Position numbers and translations under genes: made by a program
Notes under the pieces: generated by a model
Told to the model about the DNA's origin: nothing
The model's input: only the letters and a program-made list of their open reading frames with translations
The model's database searches: none
DNA from: Stenopsyche tienmushanensis
Lineage: Eukaryota; Arthropoda; Insecta; Trichoptera; Stenopsychidae
Assembly (NCBI GenBank): GCA_008973525.1
Contig: WACJ01000311.1
Span: 186,001-250,000, forward strand
Direction: 5' to 3'
DNA length: 64,000 nucleotides
Shown: one piece after another, positions 61,426-64,000 of the stretch
Position numbering within the stretch: the stretch's first letter is position 1
How the letters are laid out: the number at the start of each line of letters is the position of its first letter

Positions 61426-62689
61426 TTTCTACCAACATATAGTCTTTGTAAAAGCACTCAAAAATATTCATGTCAATCTACTGGTTTTTGAATTTTACCG
61501 TAATTTTGCAAGACTCCTGACGACTACTTATGCGAAATAAAACGGACTGAAATGTGTTAATGAAAAAAATTTCAATGAGCATATTTAAGTTTGTGCCAAT
61601 TTTTATTAATATATTCCATTGGAGAAATTACTATTATTCGACATCTTTATCGGAATGATTTTGATATTCGATAATTTTGCCATTCATAACTGACATTTTC
61701 TGATATAAAACTGGTGATCGCTTATGTTATTAGACAAAAATATTGATATTTTGAGATGATGGCAAATGGTGATGGTTCAATTCATGAATTCAATATGCAG
61801 ATCGATGATGAAAATACTTATTGAGTGCACAAATTAATATTTTTGTAAAAAATAAATGACTTCCAGTGCAGAGATGGTTAATGTGAGCGTCACAACGATT
61901 CGTTATGTTGGTGGGTTATTAATGTCCCAATGTCACGATAGACAATTTTGTTTACGTTTTAACATCAAATATTACCGCGAGCATTTCCCCAGAGGACTGT
62001 CCACTGACAACAAAGAAAAATTATTTTTTCATGAGCCACAATTGTCCGAAACATCTCTGCTGACATTTTGAGCACTTTTGTGGTGTTCGTTTTGACCGTC
62101 CATTGTTCACACGTTGTCCTGCCACAGTCTCTGGAGACCTGTTCTTCACTACGGACACGGACAGGAATACAAACATGCTCTCTGCTTGTTATTTATCAAA
62201 ATTTATTTTATTTTCTTTTCTGAATGTGGCCACAGCGTGAAAATATTTACCTAAGCTTTAATTTATCAAAATCAACCCTGGAATGATTTTACAAAATGTG
62301 GATTTCTATGATTATATTCAACAACGACAAAACATCACCATTCCCTTGTTGATACCTCCTCAACGCCTTTCTTCTTTGAAATCAAGCATTCATGCATAAG
62401 AAATACATTGACCATTAACGATTATTGTCAGAAGCTACTGTAACACGCAGACTTAATACATAATCAACTTTTACCGTTTATCGTTTACATTATAAAGTTA
62501 CCAAATGTTTCATATGGGGCGAAGCTGTTCCAGAATAAAAATAATGTTAGAATCATATCTAGGACTCAAATATCCCAAATTTAGGAGCATTTCAAGCCAT
62601 TGCGCCATATTTTCGCTATTATAATGGCACACTATTTTTCACGAACCTTTTATATATCGCCCATTCCACCTTTTCCCTTTAATTGTAGT

Positions 62690-63195
62690 ATTTAAGGATT
62701 TCTCGTTTAAAAAAATCAAGTTAATATCAAATATAAGATGTACCCATAAAGATTTTCGTTTTTTCGTTTCCCACATTTTAATGCTTCTGTCATAAAACAT
62801 CACAGGCTTTGGACGAAAATATTCTTAAAATCCATTTTTGACCTCATTGTTTGTTTTTAAATTTTTCCGCCTAAATAATGCTGCATAGATCTAAAAAGCT
62901 GAAAATCCGATGGAGCGATATCTAGATAATAAGATGTCGAATTGTTTTCCATTCATAGTTGTTTATTTTCCCCGTGTTATTTTCTCTGTATGGGGGCGAG
63001 CATTATTATACTATAAAAACACTTGTCTTTGATGCACGAGAGAGGGTAGTTTTTTTTAATTTCGTCACTAAACAGTCTAATTGCTCATAATAAAGTATTG
63101 CGTTTATTGTTATTTTTTTTTTTAGGTTTAAGTGTTTCAAAATGAATGATTCCCTTGCAGTCCCACCAAACAGACAAAATAAAATCAGAAATGTC
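62690..63195 (-). pseudogene. Broken mariner transposase (catalytic region)
   Basis: Minus-strand translation in several frames gives the ordered landmarks of a mariner DDD transposase. ILSVWWDCKGIIHFETLKP has the first catalytic Asp codon at 63162-63160. NAIL and YYEQLDCL follow. Next is YNNARPHTEKITRGK, where Asn (63007-63005) replaces the second catalytic Asp. Then comes LDIAPSDFQLFRSMQHYLGG with the third Asp at 62907-62905, and a C-terminal block KPVMFYDRSIKMW. Frame shifts and stops separate these blocks, so it is a pseudogene. Spacing agrees with the D34D type. Termini were not found, and the N-terminal DNA-binding region was not recognised upstream (higher coordinates). Confidence 0.88.
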
Positions 63196-64000
63196 GAATG
63201 TCAGGGGTCGATTTTGCTACATGACCCTTCGATAGCCCATCCCCCACCCCTCTATAAATAATAGTTTTATCATTGTTATTTTGGCTTACATATTGTAAAA
63301 TCATCTTAAAAGTGTTTAGCAAGCCTGCATCCCATTTTTTTTTATATTAAAACCGGTCACAAAAGTGTCAAAATATCAATAGTAGTGACCTTACAATACA
63401 GCCTCAAATGTCTAAAACTGGATTGTTTGCATATATTCGCGATTAAATATTCATTGAAGTCCAAAAGTGATAGAGTCGGCGTTAATATGCATAACGGTAT
63501 TTTCACTCAAATATTTCCTGTCGAGCTTTCGCTAAACAATGGCCCAGAAATAACGACAAGTTTTTCCCTCAGGAGTATCAACAAAAGTGTCAATCAACGA
63601 AGGTCGTTGTTTCATTGTTTGCGACTAAGTGTCGTTCATATGCCGCGCTTCTGACAACAATGTTCTTCGTCGGGTTCTCATGTCAATCAAAAAAACTCTG
63701 AAATGCGGGGAGAATTCCTCGTACGCTACTCCCATCATCGCACTCGATTATAATTATAATTTTGTTCCTCAAGATTCATTCTTATTGCTCATTGTTGCGA
63801 ACAATATGCCTCATTAGAATTAAATGCCGTTTTGTAATTAAAGCTAAGAAACACATCGGACGACCCGGAACGGGCGTTCGTTGCCAAATTGAATCTTCAA
63901 GTTCAATCAGACTCACCCTTATTGTTTGGGGATCTCTTTTGCAAATTGGTTGCGGGTCAGTTGAGCAATCCCGCGTGTAAAATGAAGAAGTGGGTATCTA

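Larger units (their letters stand above)
31836..64000. other. Repeat-rich DNA with no supported host gene
   Basis: No ORF here is recognisable as a host protein. The longest (36994-37404 plus, 136 codons) has no motif I know. Very AT-rich DNA at about 31950-32120 follows the CpG block. Transposon remnants and SINE fragments are annotated individually. Between them I see nothing I can support in, among others, 33750-35700, 35780-37600, 37990-40150, 40960-41600, 41900-43200, 44320-46370, 47820-53700, 54300-55800, 56340-58550 and 61430-62680. Lost exons of a neighbouring gene cannot be excluded. Confidence 0.6.

Noticed and set aside
62050..62165. Minus-strand translation with KCSKCQQRC, possibly a zinc-binding or piggyBac-like tail
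   Set aside because: Too short, no further family landmarks and no intact frame.

Overview
The window looks like a piece of an arthropod, most likely insect, nuclear genome. It is AT-rich with local CpG-rich islands. There are no bacterial-style packed ORFs. The recognisable coding sequence is split by GT-AG introns, and the rest is filled with short eukaryotic transposable-element remnants: SINEs, mariner, pogo/Tigger, hAT and a LINE scrap. I cannot name the species.

The only host gene I can identify is the 5' part of a Tbx20-type T-box transcription factor gene (the Drosophila midline/H15 class) on the minus strand. Three coding exons join in phase: exon 1 at 30459..30303 (eh1-like motif FSIAAIM), exon 2 at 22703..22545 (acidic and Ser/Pro-rich linker) and exon 3 at 21486..21321 (start of the T-box, ending at the codon split after TKTG). 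Intron 1 is about 7.6 kb and intron 2 about 1.06 kb. No later T-box exon was found between 21320 and position 1, so intron 3 probably exceeds 21 kb and the rest of the gene lies to the left of the window. Upstream of exon 1 lie a CpG-rich block and a GA-rich tract (read on the minus strand) that are good promoter candidates.

From about 31.8 kb to 64 kb there is no supported host gene. This part is a mosaic of repeats: a hAT-like MITE (32434-32984), a mariner-type MITE (33155-33497), a full SINE with target duplication (40174-40400), an internally deleted Tigger/pogo element (46446-47813) that has itself captured a LINE reverse-transcriptase scrap, a 5' mariner fragment (55982-56335) and a broken mariner transposase (62690-63195, minus). 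Two tRNA-related SINE families (called A and B here) and two unclassified repeat families (X and Y) recur across the window, including inside the Tbx20 introns.

I did not find a new multi-gene system. The items most worth a second look are the short Tigger ORF that keeps its DNA-binding domain and a PIP-box but has lost the catalytic domain, the two SINE families, the nested LINE-in-Tigger chimera, a 24-bp perfect palindrome at 1130-1153, a double hairpin beside the Tigger insertion, and the very long third intron of the Tbx20 gene.
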